Assembly (NCBI GenBank): GCA_963766365.1
Contig: CAVXZK010000002.1
Coordinates: forward strand, 62,001 to 126,000
DNA: 64,000 nucleotides
DNA from: JALORV01 sp963766365
GTDB lineage: Bacteria > Pseudomonadota > Gammaproteobacteria > Burkholderiales > Burkholderiaceae_F
Direction of reading: 5' to 3'
Both the position numbers and the translations under genes were made by a program. The first letter of the stretch is position 1. Every line of letters starts with the position of its first letter. The notes under the pieces were generated by a model. It was given only the letters and a program-made list of their open reading frames with translations. It did not search any database and was not told the origin of the DNA. Positions 1-9,159 of this stretch are shown in pieces.

Positions 1-23
1 CGTGCTTCCGGCCGTCGGGCGAA

Positions 24-52
24 TTGTCGGTAAACGGTTGATTTGATATAGT
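24..52 (+). promoter_or_regulatory. Candidate sigma70 promoter of rpsT
   Basis: A -35-like TTGTCG (24-29) and a -10-like TATAGT (47-52) are separated by 17 bases and lie about 70 bases before the rpsT start. Spacing is ideal and each box is close to consensus. Inferred from sequence only. Confidence 0.5.
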
Positions 53-121
53 TTAGGGCTTTTCCACGCCGCGCCTCGCGCGCCAGGCGTTCTGGACCAC
101 GGACCAATTCAGGAAACGAAG

Positions 122-385
122 ATGGCGAACACCAAACAGGCTCGCAAGCGCGCTCGTCAGTCGACCGCGCGCAATGCCCAGAATGCGTCTCAGCGCTCGC
201 GCGTCCGCACCGCGGTGAAGTCGGTGCGCAAGGCCATCGAAGCGGGCGACAAGAAGGCGGCGATGGAGGTGCTCAGCAAGGCCACGAGCGTCATCGATTC
301 GATCGCCGACAAGAAGGTCGTTCACAAGAACACCGCCGCGCGCAACAAGAGCCGCCTGTCGGCAGCCATCAAGGCGATGGCCTGA
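122..385 (+). CDS. rpsT: 30S ribosomal protein S20
   Basis: The 87-residue product is the small, very basic S20 protein, which binds 16S rRNA during assembly of the small ribosomal subunit. It begins MANTKQARKRARQ and carries the usual Lys/Arg/Ala-rich helical composition, with KNTAARNKSRLS near the C-terminus. Length matches the family (about 86-90). The ATG is preceded by a purine-rich AGGAAACGAAG. It is monocistronic and convergent with the DUF3579 gene. A hairpin at 432-462 lies between them. Confidence 0.97.
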   Translation: MANTKQARKRARQSTARNAQNASQRSRVRTAVKSVRKAIEAGDKKAAMEVLSKATSVIDSIADKKVVHKNTAARNKSRLSAAIKAMA

Positions 386-431
386 GTCTCTTCAGGCCAT
401 CGGCGTCCTCGATCAATTGAAGGCGCCGTCG

Positions 432-462
432 CCCTGCCGGACTCCCGGTCCGGCGTGCAGGG
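432..462. terminator. Hairpin between convergent rpsT and DUF3579 genes
   Basis: GCCGGAC (436-442) and GTCCGGC (448-454) form a perfect 7-bp stem with a 5-base loop. Flanking CCCT (432-435) and AGGG (459-462) can extend it across a short bulge. There is no T tract on either side, so its action as an intrinsic terminator is uncertain, but the position between two converging genes fits. Confidence 0.35.
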
Positions 463-492
463 CCTAGGGCCGCTCCTTCCGCGCTCGCCGGG

Positions 493-852
493 TCACCTCG
501 ACTCCGGCATCGAACAGCCCTCATAGACCGGCAGGTCGTTGTCGCGGGCGAAATTCATCACGAAGTCGAACGCCATGCGCTCAAGCTCGCGCAGTCGCTC
601 GTCGACGACCACGCACTTGACTCCGCCGATGATCGTCGGGCGGACGTACGGCGAGTAGCCGATGTGCGCATCGCGTCCGCTGGCGATCCCGCCCGGCCGG
701 TAGCACGACATGACGCCACACAGGCGCTCGGCCCAATCGCTGGGCCGGAACGGCCGCCCGGCCGCTGTCACGCCGTGGATGAAGAACTCACGAGGCTTGG
801 ACGCGGGGTTGGCCGGGTTGGACACGATCGGGCTCCGGGCAAGCACGGCCAC
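493..852 (-). CDS. DUF3579 domain protein
   Basis: This 119-residue soluble protein matches the DUF3579 family of betaproteobacteria. The core shows FIHGVT, PFRPSDWAERLCGVMS and a C-terminal FDFVMNFARDNDLP. Its function is unknown. Members are commonly found beside rpsT and the arginine genes, as here. The longest frame starts with GTG at 852. An internal GTG at 825 would give a protein that begins closer to the usual family start, so the N-terminus is uncertain. It is divergent from the decarboxylase gene. Confidence 0.85.
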   Translation of the reverse strand: MAVLARSPIVSNPANPASKPREFFIHGVTAAGRPFRPSDWAERLCGVMSCYRPGGIASGRDAHIGYSPYVRPTIIGGVKCVVVDERLRELERMAFDFVMNFARDNDLPVYEGCSMPESR

Positions 853-1043
853 GAGCCGCGCCGTCGGATCAAAGAATCGATTTTATCCGTGCGCTGTTGT
901 CCGACCGACCGCATTTTCTCGACGAGGCTTCCGCTTACTCGCTTTCCGGCGACTGTTCCGCACTACGCTCGCTTGCAAATGCGGTTCAATTGCCGCATAA
1001 AGCGCCCCTTCACCCGCCCCGCGCGCCCCAGCGTCCGACCGCA

Positions 1044-3071
1044 ATGTCCAAGCCCGTGTCCAAGGTGCTCGTCATCAATGACGAGCCGCTGATCCTGCGT
1101 GAATTGCTGAAGGGACTGAACGCGGCGGCGCGCTCGCTCGACAATCCGTTCGGCATCACGTTCATCGGCGCGCTGACGGCCAAGGAAGGGCTGGCGCTGA
1201 TCGAGCGCGATGGCGACGTACAGATAGCGATCGTCGACGACAAGCTGTACGCGGTGCAGGACACGCGCAAACGCCGCAATGGCGACAAGGAGTCCCCGCG
1301 GAACCTGCAGGTGTCGGCACTCAAGCTGGTCCAGCGCATCACGTCACTGCGGCCGGAACTGGACATCTACATCCTGATCGAGAAGGAAAAGGAGGACCAG
1401 GTCGTCGACGTGCTGTTCGCGGAGGCGGTCGACGGTTACTTCTACCGCGAGGAGCGCGATTACCGCGGCATGTACCGCATCCTCAACGCGCAGATCGCCG
1501 AACGCGCGCGCACGCCGTTCTACGACGCGCTGAAAGCGTATGTGCTGGCAGCGAAGGACGCCTGGCATACGCCGGGACACTCCAGCGGCGACTCGATGCG
1601 TGGCAGCCCCTGGGTCAACGAGTTCTACGATTTCATGGGCGAGCACGTTTTCGACGCCGACCTTTCGGTGTCGGTGAAGGCGCTCGACTCGCTGATGGAA
1701 CCGACTGGCGTGATCGCCGAGTCGCAGCAGATGGCGGCGAACGCCTTCGGCGCGCGCCGCACGTTCTTTGCAACCAACGGCACGTCGACCGCCAACAAGG
1801 TCATATTGCAGACGCTGATCGCGCCTGGCGAGAAACTGCTGCTCGACCGCAACTGCCACAAGTCGGTGCATCACGGCGTCGTGCTGTCGGGCGCCCGGCC
1901 GATCTATCTCGACTCTTCGGTCAACCGCAAGTACGGCGTGTTCGGTCCGGTGCCGAAGAAGACGATCCTGAAGGCAATCGCCGAGCACCCGGATGCCGAA
2001 CTGCTGGTGCTGACCTCCTGCACCTATGACGGCCTGCGCTACGACCTCAATCCGATCATCGAGGCCGCCCATGCGCACGACATCAAGGTTCTGATCGACG
2101 AGGCGTGGTACGCGCACGCGCGTTTCCACCCGGCGCTGCGACCGACCGCACTCGAAGCGGGCGCCGACTACGCGACGCAATCGGCGCACAAGACGCTGTC
2201 GGCGCTGTCGCAGGCGGCCTACATCCACGTCAACGACCCCACCTTCAACGAACACATCTTCCGCGAGAACTTCAACATGCACACATCGACGAGTCCGATG
2301 TACAGCATGATCGCGAGCCTCGATGTGAGCCGCAAACAGTCGGTGCTCGAGGGCTACAAGCTGCTGCAGCGGACGTTGATGCTGGCCGACGAACTGCGCG
2401 AGCAGATCAACTCGACCGGCGTGTTCCGAGTGCTCGATCTCGAGGACCTGCTGCCCGAGGAGGTCAAGGACGATGGCATCCGGCTCGATCCGACCAAGGT
2501 CACGATCGACATTTCCTCATGCGGAATGACCGTCGATGACCTGCAGAGCGAGCTCTATACCCGCTTCAACATCACGGTGGAAAAATCGACCTTCAATACG
2601 CTGACCCTGCTGCTGACGATCGGCACGACCCGGTCGAAGTGCTCGCGCCTGTACGACGCGCTGATGCGCATCGCGCGCGAGAAGCGCGCTCCGCGACGCC
2701 TGTACCGCACACCCGACCTGCCGCCGTTCACCGAACTGGTGTCGCTGCCGCGTGATGCCTATTACGCCACCGGCGAACTGGTGCCGCTGCTCGATGAAAA
2801 TGACCAGTTGAATGGCAAGCTGGCCGGCCGCATCTGCTGCGACCAGATCGTGCCCTACCCGCCGGGCATCCCGGTCCTGGTGCCGGGACAGCGCATCACG
2901 GCAAACATCGTCGACTACCTGGTGCGCTACCTCCGCGTGCAGAACAAGGTCGAACTGCACGGCGTCGTCTACCAGGGCTATGTGCCGTCGATCCGCGTGC
3001 TGATGCAGAGCGAGGAGCGACACCTGGCGCACATCCCGTCGCAGAAGCCGGCGCGGCGGCGCGCCGCGTAG
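1044..3071 (+). CDS. PLP-dependent arginine/lysine/ornithine decarboxylase
   Basis: This 675-residue protein is a fold-type I basic amino acid decarboxylase. It has an N-terminal receiver-like wing domain (about residues 1-130, starting VLVINDEP), a large PLP domain and a C-terminal domain. The PLP lysine is K383 in the motif SAHKTLSA. WHTPGHSSG near residue 175 and DEAWYAH near residue 355 are family motifs. The reaction removes CO2 from Arg, Lys or Ornithine to make a polyamine precursor. The substrate cannot be told from sequence alone. The frame stays open upstream to 897, but the ATG at 1044 gives the expected N-terminus. It is single, upstream of the biosynthetic arg cluster. Confidence 0.9.
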   Translation: MSKPVSKVLVINDEPLILRELLKGLNAAARSLDNPFGITFIGALTAKEGLALIERDGDVQIAIVDDKLYAVQDTRKRRNGDKESPRNLQVSALKLVQRITSLRPELDIYILIEKEKEDQVVDVLFAEAVDGYFYREERDYRGMYRILNAQIAERARTPFYDALKAYVLAAKDAWHTPGHSSGDSMRGSPWVNEFYDFMGEHVFDADLSVSVKALDSLMEPTGVIAESQQMAANAFGARRTFFATNGTSTANKVILQTLIAPGEKLLLDRNCHKSVHHGVVLSGARPIYLDSSVNRKYGVFGPVPKKTILKAIAEHPDAELLVLTSCTYDGLRYDLNPIIEAAHAHDIKVLIDEAWYAHARFHPALRPTALEAGADYATQSAHKTLSALSQAAYIHVNDPTFNEHIFRENFNMHTSTSPMYSMIASLDVSRKQSVLEGYKLLQRTLMLADELREQINSTGVFRVLDLEDLLPEEVKDDGIRLDPTKVTIDISSCGMTVDDLQSELYTRFNITVEKSTFNTLTLLLTIGTTRSKCSRLYDALMRIAREKRAPRRLYRTPDLPPFTELVSLPRDAYYATGELVPLLDENDQLNGKLAGRICCDQIVPYPPGIPVLVPGQRITANIVDYLVRYLRVQNKVELHGVVYQGYVPSIRVLMQSEERHLAHIPSQKPARRRAA

Positions 3072-3222
3072 CCGGCTCGACGCTCGGGTCGCATGTCGGA
3101 GGAAACGTACGACGACCTCTGCACCCGGTACGGCAGCCGGCTGTGCCGGTACCAACGATGGCGACAACGAATCCGCCGCCAAGCACCGCAGTTGCGCGGG
3201 TCGTACAGCAGACGTCTTTCCC

Positions 3223-3268
3223 TATAATCCGGCAAACGCGGCTGCCCACTCAGAGCGTCGCGTTTTTT
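3223..3268 (+). promoter_or_regulatory. TATAAT box and leader hairpin before argD
   Basis: A perfect TATAAT lies at 3223-3228, which would place the RNA start near 3235. No good -35 is visible. The RNA would open directly with AAACGCG (3234-3240), which pairs with CGCGTTT (3259-3265), with an inner GCT/AGC extension, and is followed by more T residues to 3268. The hairpin looks like an intrinsic terminator or a 5'-end stabilising stem ahead of the arginine operon. Confidence 0.4.
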
Positions 3269-3296
3269 CTTTTTGCCATGTCACGGAGTGCGAACA

Positions 3297-4484
3297 ATGA
3301 CGCACCTGATGAACACCTACAACCGCCTGCCGGTCGCGTTCACGCACGGCCAGGGCGCGCGGCTCTTCGATGAGGAGGGCAACGAGTATCTCGATGCACT
3401 GGCGGGCATCGCGGTCAACGGCCTTGGCCACGCGCACCCGAGGCTGGTGGCCGCGCTGGCGGAGCAACTGGGCCGGCTGATCCATACCTCGAACATTTAT
3501 CGAGTGCGTGAACAAGAGCAGCTCGCTGATCGTCTGTGCGAGCTCTCCGGACTGCAGGAGGTGTTCTTCGGCAACTCAGGCTCCGAAGCCAATGAGGGCG
3601 CTCTGAAGCTGGTGCGACTGTTTGGGCACAAGAACGGGGAGCCCGAGGCGCAGACCATTGTCATGGAGCGAGCCTGGCATGGCCGAACGCTGGCAACCCT
3701 GGCCGCGACCGGCAGTGAAAAGGCACGCAAGGGCTTCGAGCCCCTGCCGAGCGGTTTCATCCGCGTGCCGTACAACGACTTGCAGGCGGTGGAGCGGGCC
3801 GCCGCGGCCGATCCGCGCGTGCGCGCCGTCTGGATCGAAGTGCTGCAGGGTGAAGGCGGCATCCAGGTCGCCGATGCCGGTTACGTCCGCGCGTTGCGCC
3901 GTTTGTGCGACGAGCGCGGCTGGCTGCTGATGATCGACGAAGTGCAAAGCGGCATCGGGCGGACCGGGAAGTGGTTTGCGCATCAGTGGGCCGGTATCAG
4001 GCCTGACGTGATGTCGCTCGCCAAAGGGCTGGGCTCCGGCGTGCCGATTGGCGCCCTGCTGGCGGGCGGACGTGCTGCCGGCGTGTTCGGGCCCGGTCAG
4101 CACGGCACTACCTTCGGCGGCGGCCCGTTCGCCATGCGCGCCGGCCTGGAGACGCTTGCGATCATCGACGCCGAGGGCCTGATGGAGAACGCGGTCGCGC
4201 AGGGCGAACGCATCCGCTCCGGACTGGCGCGTGAGCTCGAGAGTGTCAGTGGCGTCGTCGAGATCCGCGGCATGGGCCTGATGATCGGGATCGAGCTCGA
4301 CCGCCCGTGCGGTGACCTGGTCAAGCAGGCGCTCGCATCTGGAGTCCTGATCAACGTGACGCAGGACAAGGTGGTTCGCCTGCTGCCGCCGCTCATCCTG
4401 TCCGCGGCCGAGGCGGACCAGATCGTCGGGCGCCTCGCCCCGGCGATTCGCACTTTCCTAGCACCCGCGGCGCGCGCTGCCTGA
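3297..4484 (+). CDS. argD: Acetylornithine aminotransferase
   Basis: The 395-residue product is a class III PLP aminotransferase. ArgD makes N-acetylornithine from N-acetylglutamate semialdehyde and often also serves lysine synthesis. Visible features are FGNSGSEANE for phosphate binding, LLMIDEVQSGIGRTGKW with the PLP-contacting Asp, and the Schiff-base lysine K243 in LAKGLGSG. The ATG at 3297 follows CACGGAG; an upstream in-frame ATG at 3273 lacks this. Its stop is one base before the GTG start of argF, so the two are almost certainly cotranslated. Confidence 0.95.
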   Translation: MTHLMNTYNRLPVAFTHGQGARLFDEEGNEYLDALAGIAVNGLGHAHPRLVAALAEQLGRLIHTSNIYRVREQEQLADRLCELSGLQEVFFGNSGSEANEGALKLVRLFGHKNGEPEAQTIVMERAWHGRTLATLAATGSEKARKGFEPLPSGFIRVPYNDLQAVERAAAADPRVRAVWIEVLQGEGGIQVADAGYVRALRRLCDERGWLLMIDEVQSGIGRTGKWFAHQWAGIRPDVMSLAKGLGSGVPIGALLAGGRAAGVFGPGQHGTTFGGGPFAMRAGLETLAIIDAEGLMENAVAQGERIRSGLARELESVSGVVEIRGMGLMIGIELDRPCGDLVKQALASGVLINVTQDKVVRLLPPLILSAAEADQIVGRLAPAIRTFLAPAARAA

Positions 4485-4485
4485 C

Positions 4486-5406
4486 GTGGCCCAGGCAATC
4501 CGCCACTTCCTGCAGTTCCGCGACTTCTCGCGCGCCGAGCACGAGTGGGTCTTCGAACGCACGCGCATCATCAAGGAGCGGTTCAAGCGTTACGAGTTCT
4601 ACCAGCCACTGCGCGACCGCACGCTGGCCATGGTCTTCGAAAAGGCGTCGACGCGGACCCGCGTCTCTTTCGAGGCCGGCATGTACCAGATGGGCGGCTC
4701 GGTGATCCACATCACGACAGGCGACTCGCAGCTCGGGCGCGCGGAGCCGATCGAGGACACCGCTCGCGTGATCTCGCGCATGGTCGACGTCGTGATGATC
4801 CGCACCTACGAGCAATCGAAGATCGAGCGCTTCGCCGCCTACTCGCGCGTGCCGGTCATCAACGGGCTCACTAATGAGTACCACCCGTGTCAGATCCTGG
4901 CCGACATCTTCACTTACCTCGAACATCGCGGCCCGATCGTCGGCCGCACGGTGGCATGGATCGGCGATGCCAACAACATGGCGTACACCTGGATCGAAGC
5001 GGCGCAGCTTCTCGGCTTCAAGGTCAACGTGTCGACCCCCCCGGGCTATGCGCTCGATGTCCGGCTCGCACCGCCCGGGCCGCACGTCGCCGTGTTTGCC
5101 GATCCGATGGAGGCCGCGCGCGACGCCGATCTGGTGACGACGGACGTCTGGACCAGCATGGGCTACGAGTCGGAGAATGAGGCGAGGAAAGCGGCGTTTG
5201 CCGACTGGTGCGTCGACGAGGAGATGATGCGCGCCGCCAGGCCGGACGCGCTGTTCATGCACTGCCTGCCGGCGCACCGCGGCGAGGAAGTCACTGCCGG
5301 CGTCCTTGACGGTCCGCAATCGATCGTCTGGGATGAGGCAGAAAACAGGCTCCATGCGCAGAAGGCGCTGATGGAATACCTGCTGCTGGGCCGCGAGGTT
5401 CAGTAG
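4486..5406 (+). CDS. argF: Ornithine carbamoyltransferase
   Basis: This 306-residue enzyme joins carbamoyl phosphate and ornithine to form citrulline in the cytoplasm. The carbamoyl-phosphate loop is ASTRTR (near residue 55). HPCQ (near residue 130) and the ornithine-side HCLPAHRGEE near residue 260 are intact. It starts with GTG immediately after the argD stop. Length is typical of anabolic OTCases. It lies in the argD-argF-argG cluster, and the three genes together cover the late arginine pathway except argH. Confidence 0.96.
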   Translation: MAQAIRHFLQFRDFSRAEHEWVFERTRIIKERFKRYEFYQPLRDRTLAMVFEKASTRTRVSFEAGMYQMGGSVIHITTGDSQLGRAEPIEDTARVISRMVDVVMIRTYEQSKIERFAAYSRVPVINGLTNEYHPCQILADIFTYLEHRGPIVGRTVAWIGDANNMAYTWIEAAQLLGFKVNVSTPPGYALDVRLAPPGPHVAVFADPMEAARDADLVTTDVWTSMGYESENEARKAAFADWCVDEEMMRAARPDALFMHCLPAHRGEEVTAGVLDGPQSIVWDEAENRLHAQKALMEYLLLGREVQ

Positions 5407-5451
5407 CACCCGCTACGTCGCGCGCCATCCGCGCTCAAACTTCACCCCACC

Positions 5452-6792
5452 ATGTCCACCATCCTGCAACACCTGCCCATCGGCCAGAAGGTCGGCATCG
5501 CATTTTCCGGCGGCCTGGATACCAGCGCGGCGCTGCTGTGGATGCGCAAGAAGGGCGCGATACCGTGCGCGTACACCGCCAACCTCGGCCAGCCCGACGA
5601 GCCGGATTACGACGAGATCCCGCGACGCGCGCTGGAATATGGCGCCGAGAAGGCGCGGCTCGTCGACTGTCGCTCGCAGCTGGTCAGCGAAGGCATCATG
5701 GCCCTGCAGTGCGGGGCCTTCCACATCTCCACGGCTGGCATCACCTACTTCAATACGACGCCGATCGGCCGTGCCGTGACCGGCACGCTGCTGGTCGCCG
5801 CGATGAAGGAAGACGACGTCAACATCTGGGGCGACGGCAGCACCTACAAGGGCAATGACATCGAGCGCTTCTATCGCTACGGACTGCTCGCGAATCCGTC
5901 GCTGAAGATCTACAAGCCCTGGCTCGACCAGGCCTTCATCGACGAGCTCGGCGGCCGCGCCGAGATGTCCGAGTTCATGAAGCAGGCCGGCTTCGCCTAC
6001 AAGATGTCGGCCGAGAAGGCGTATTCGACCGACTCCAACATGCTTGGCGCGACGCACGAGGCGAAAGACCTCGAGTATCTCGCCAGCAACATTCGCATCG
6101 TGCAGCCGATCATGGGCGTGGCGTTCTGGCGCGACGAGGTGCAGATCAAGCGCGAGGAAGTGACCGTCCGCTTCGACGAAGGCCAGCCGGTGGCACTCAA
6201 CGGCATCGAGTACACGGATGCCGTGGAACTGATGCTCGAAGCCAACCGCATCGGCGGACGTCATGGGCTCGGCATGTCGGACCAGATCGAGAACCGCATC
6301 ATCGAGGCCAAGAGCCGGGGCATCTACGAGGCTCCGGGGCTGGCGCTGCTCTTCATCGCCTACGAACGCCTGCTGACGGGGATCCACAACGAGGACACGA
6401 TCGAACAGTATCGAGACAACGGGCGCAAGCTCGGCCGGCTGCTCTACCAGGGCCGCTGGTTCGATCCGCAGGCGATCATGCTGCGGGAAAGCGCCCAGCG
6501 CTGGGTGGCGCGCGCGATCACCGGCGAAGTAACGATCGAACTGCGGCGCGGCAACGACTACTCGATCCTGAATACCGAGTCGCCGAATCTCACCTACAAG
6601 CCCGAGCGCCTGACGATGGAAAAGGGCGAGTCGGTGTTCTCGCCGGCGGACCGCATCGGGCAGCTGACGATGCGCAATCTCGACATCGCCGACACGCGCG
6701 ACAAGCTGGTCACCTATGCCAAGGCCGGGCTGCTGTCGGCGCCGTCGGGGGCCACCCTGCCGCAGCTGACCGAAGGGCCCAAGCGCGAATAG
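5452..6792 (+). CDS. argG: Argininosuccinate synthase
   Basis: The 446-residue product condenses citrulline and aspartate with ATP to give argininosuccinate. The ATP-pyrophosphatase loop AFSGGLDTSAALLW is at residues 17-30. Length and opening resemble the long E. coli-type ArgG rather than the roughly 400-residue type of many other bacteria. It follows argF by 45 bases and ends the cluster. A clear terminator at 6959-6984 follows. Confidence 0.97.
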   Translation: MSTILQHLPIGQKVGIAFSGGLDTSAALLWMRKKGAIPCAYTANLGQPDEPDYDEIPRRALEYGAEKARLVDCRSQLVSEGIMALQCGAFHISTAGITYFNTTPIGRAVTGTLLVAAMKEDDVNIWGDGSTYKGNDIERFYRYGLLANPSLKIYKPWLDQAFIDELGGRAEMSEFMKQAGFAYKMSAEKAYSTDSNMLGATHEAKDLEYLASNIRIVQPIMGVAFWRDEVQIKREEVTVRFDEGQPVALNGIEYTDAVELMLEANRIGGRHGLGMSDQIENRIIEAKSRGIYEAPGLALLFIAYERLLTGIHNEDTIEQYRDNGRKLGRLLYQGRWFDPQAIMLRESAQRWVARAITGEVTIELRRGNDYSILNTESPNLTYKPERLTMEKGESVFSPADRIGQLTMRNLDIADTRDKLVTYAKAGLLSAPSGATLPQLTEGPKRE

Positions 6793-6803
6793 CCGTCGCG
6801 GCA

Positions 6804-6840
6804 GGCGGCGCACTAGACGTTTGGATGAGTGCGCGCCGCC
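6804..6840. repeat. Imperfect inverted repeat after argG
   Basis: GGCGGCGCACT (6804-6814) and AGTGCGCGCCGCC (6828-6840) pair with a two-base bulge around a 13-base loop, directly after the argG stop. It has no T tract. It may protect the argG mRNA 3' end or be an accessory stem ahead of the terminator. Confidence 0.4.
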
Positions 6841-6958
6841 GCGTTTGGTGCCAAAGTGAAGTCGTCCTTGGCCGCCGGTGCTCTGCGCGTCCTCCTCACC
6901 GCAAGCGAGCTCTCCGACCGGCGACCGGGACAAGCTCTTGGATCGCAGCGATGTGTTC

Positions 6959-6984
6959 GGGCCCGCCTTGGCGGGCCCTTTTTT
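6959..6984 (+). terminator. Rho-independent terminator downstream of argG
   Basis: GGGCCCGCC (6959-6967) and GGCGGGCCC (6970-6978) form a very GC-rich perfect stem with a minimal loop, followed at once by six T residues (6979-6984). Orientation matches rightward transcription out of argDFG. It ends just before the 3' end of convergent murB. Confidence 0.85.
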
Positions 6985-6989
6985 CGCAC

Positions 6990-8009
6990 CTAGACGATCA
7001 CGGGCTCCGGCTCCAGCGCCACTCCGAACTTTTGCGCGACACGCTCCTGGACTTCATGTGCAAGCTGCAGGATTTCGGCACCGGTTGCACCTCCCCGGTT
7101 CACCAGCACCAGCGCCTGCCGTTCATAGACGGCAGCCCGCCCGCGGGCATACCCCTTAAGACCGCAGGCATCGATCAGCCAGCCGGCGGCCAGCTTATAG
7201 CGACCACCGCCAATGTCGTAGCTCACCAAAGAGGGATGGTGCGCAATCAGCTCATTGCGCTCCTGGCGCGATACAACAGGGTTCTTGAAGAAACTGCCGG
7301 CATTGCCGATGACGGCCGGATCCGGCAGCTTGCGGCGCCGGATCGCAACGACGGCGTCGAAGACATCGCGCGGGCCGGGTTCCGCAATGCCACGTGCTTT
7401 CAATTCGTTCTCCACGTCCGCATAGCCGGTGACGGGCCGCCACTGCTCCGGCAGCGCGAGGGTCACGCTGAGAACGACATAGCGGCCGGGGGACTGCTTG
7501 AAGACACTGTCGCGGTAACCGAAACAGCACTCCGCGGCATCCAATGTCATCGTCTCGCCGGAAGCCGTATCGAACGCGTCGAGTGAATGGAAACGCTCGG
7601 CCAGCTCAATGCCATAGGCACCGATGTTCTGTATCGGTGCTGCACCGACTGCCCCGGGGATGAGGGCGAGGTTTTCCAGGCCCGGCAAGCCTTCGTCGAG
7701 CAGTCGCTCGACGGTGCCGTGCCAGTTTTCGCCTGCGCCAATACGAACGAGGTGGTGCCCCGCCTGGACGCCCAGGGGTTCGAAGCCCGGTATCTCGATG
7801 CGGATCACCAGGCCTTCGAAGTCACGCGTCAGCAGCAGATTGCTGCCGCCGCCGAGGATCAGGCGTGGCAGCGCCTGCCACTTCGGGTCGGCCAGCAGTT
7901 CGCCCAGTTCTTCGGGTCGGCCGACGCGGACGAAACACGCCGCGCGCACGTCGACACCGAAGGTGTTGTACGGCGCAAGGCTGACATCGCGTTCGATGGT
8001 GAACTGCAT
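6990..8009 (-). CDS. murB: UDP-N-acetylenolpyruvoylglucosamine reductase
   Basis: The 339-residue flavoenzyme reduces UDP-GlcNAc-enolpyruvate with NADPH to UDP-MurNAc, the second committed step of peptidoglycan synthesis. GGGSNLLLT binds FAD. The proton-donor serine sits in NAGSFFKNP, and a C-terminal glutamate lies in LEPEPVIV. GYRDSVFK and the overall length indicate the type I (E. coli-like) form. It is divergent from yajQ. Confidence 0.96.
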   Translation of the reverse strand: MQFTIERDVSLAPYNTFGVDVRAACFVRVGRPEELGELLADPKWQALPRLILGGGSNLLLTRDFEGLVIRIEIPGFEPLGVQAGHHLVRIGAGENWHGTVERLLDEGLPGLENLALIPGAVGAAPIQNIGAYGIELAERFHSLDAFDTASGETMTLDAAECCFGYRDSVFKQSPGRYVVLSVTLALPEQWRPVTGYADVENELKARGIAEPGPRDVFDAVVAIRRRKLPDPAVIGNAGSFFKNPVVSRQERNELIAHHPSLVSYDIGGGRYKLAAGWLIDACGLKGYARGRAAVYERQALVLVNRGGATGAEILQLAHEVQERVAQKFGVALEPEPVIV

Positions 8010-8068
8010 CGCGTCATTCTAGGGTCCAGCGCATAGACTCTCGCTGCCCGAATTCCGGAGAACACCCG

Positions 8069-8554
8069 ATGCCGTCCTTCGATGCGGTCTGCAAACCGAA
8101 CATGGTCGAGGTGCGCAATGCGCTCGACCAGGCGAACAAGGAAATCAGCAACCGGTTCGACTTCAAGGGCTCCGATGCCCGCGTCGAACAGAAGGAGTTC
8201 GAACTGACGGCGTTTGCCGACGACGAGTTCAAGCTGGGTCAGGTGCGCGACGTCTTGACCGCCAAGATGGCGAAGCGCGGGGTCGACGTGCGACTGCTGG
8301 ACATCGGCAAACCGGAGAAGATCTCCGGCGACAAGCAGAAGCAGTCGATCAAGGTGCGCAACGGCATCGAATCGACTCTCGCGAAGAAGATGGTCGCGCT
8401 TTTGAAGGAGAGCAAGCTCAAGCTCACTGCAAGCATCCAGGGAGATACGGTGCGCGTGGCCGGAGCCAAGAAGGACACGCTGCAGGAAGCGATCGCGTTG
8501 CTGCGGGCACAGATCACCGAGGTGCCGCTCACTTTCGAGAACTTCCGCGATTGA
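8069..8554 (+). CDS. yajQ: YajQ family nucleotide-binding protein
   Basis: This 161-residue protein belongs to the YajQ family, some members of which bind cyclic di-GMP. It begins MPSFDAVCKPNMVEVRNA and shows the family landmarks SNRFDFKGSDA, KQSIKVRNG and LTFENFRD at the end. Length is typical. A GGAG ribosome-binding site precedes the ATG. Its precise role in this organism is unknown. It is divergent from murB. Confidence 0.93.
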   Translation: MPSFDAVCKPNMVEVRNALDQANKEISNRFDFKGSDARVEQKEFELTAFADDEFKLGQVRDVLTAKMAKRGVDVRLLDIGKPEKISGDKQKQSIKVRNGIESTLAKKMVALLKESKLKLTASIQGDTVRVAGAKKDTLQEAIALLRAQITEVPLTFENFRD

Positions 8555-8762
8555 TCGACCGGTCGGCGGTGTCGATCGACCGCTGCTCCCCGGACGCTGC
8601 AGCGACGATCCCGCCGGTCGCCGCACGCCGCCGCTGGCTCGTCTGACCGTTGAATCCGGCCGCGGTCGGTCCTACCGTGGACGTCGTAGGGTCCCCGCAG
8701 TCGGGCTCCAGCCATTTCCGGGATTGCCTGGCGCGGATGATCCGGAGTACCATAAAGACGGT

Positions 8763-9146
8763 ATGCGAACCCCGATCTCCCGATTCAGTGCTTTTGGTGG
8801 CCCCTCCGGTCAGGAGTACGAGGGCTACCCGACTGTCACTGCGGTACCGTCCGCGGACCCGCCGTCCACGTGCGACCCGCGTTCCTCGGTGGAGAAGCGC
8901 TACCCGGCCGTGGTCCGCGCCATGACGCTGCTCTGGGGTCACCCGGAGATGAATCAGTACTTCGAGAAGGTCTGGAGCGGTCGCGACCCCTCGCTCAACC
9001 TCGACCCGGAATCGATGGCGGAAGTGATGCTCCTGGCAGCCATCCACCAGCGCGTCTGCCCGTATCGGCCGGCCAAGTCGGTCGAGGACCTTTACGGTTC
9101 GGGCCGCTGGGCCGACACCTGGAAGCCCGCCCGGGTGCGCCGCTAG
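8763..9146 (+). CDS. Conserved hypothetical protein
   Basis: I do not recognise a named domain. The 127-residue product starts MRTPISRFSAFGG and has a Pro-rich linker, then a compact C-terminal part around residues 55-115 with MTLLWGHPEMNQYFEKVW and MAEVMLLAAIHQRVCPYRP. There is no signal peptide or membrane segment. The frame is also open from 8724, but the ATG at 8763 is the more natural start. The compact C-terminal part looks like a real folded protein. Confidence 0.6.
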   Translation: MRTPISRFSAFGGPSGQEYEGYPTVTAVPSADPPSTCDPRSSVEKRYPAVVRAMTLLWGHPEMNQYFEKVWSGRDPSLNLDPESMAEVMLLAAIHQRVCPYRPAKSVEDLYGSGRWADTWKPARVRR

Positions 9147-9159
9147 CCGGCCGCTTGCT

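Noticed and set aside
5413..6933. 506-codon frame antisense to argG
   Set aside because: Shadow of argG; composition dominated by Arg, His, Leu and Val typical of GC-rich antisense frames.
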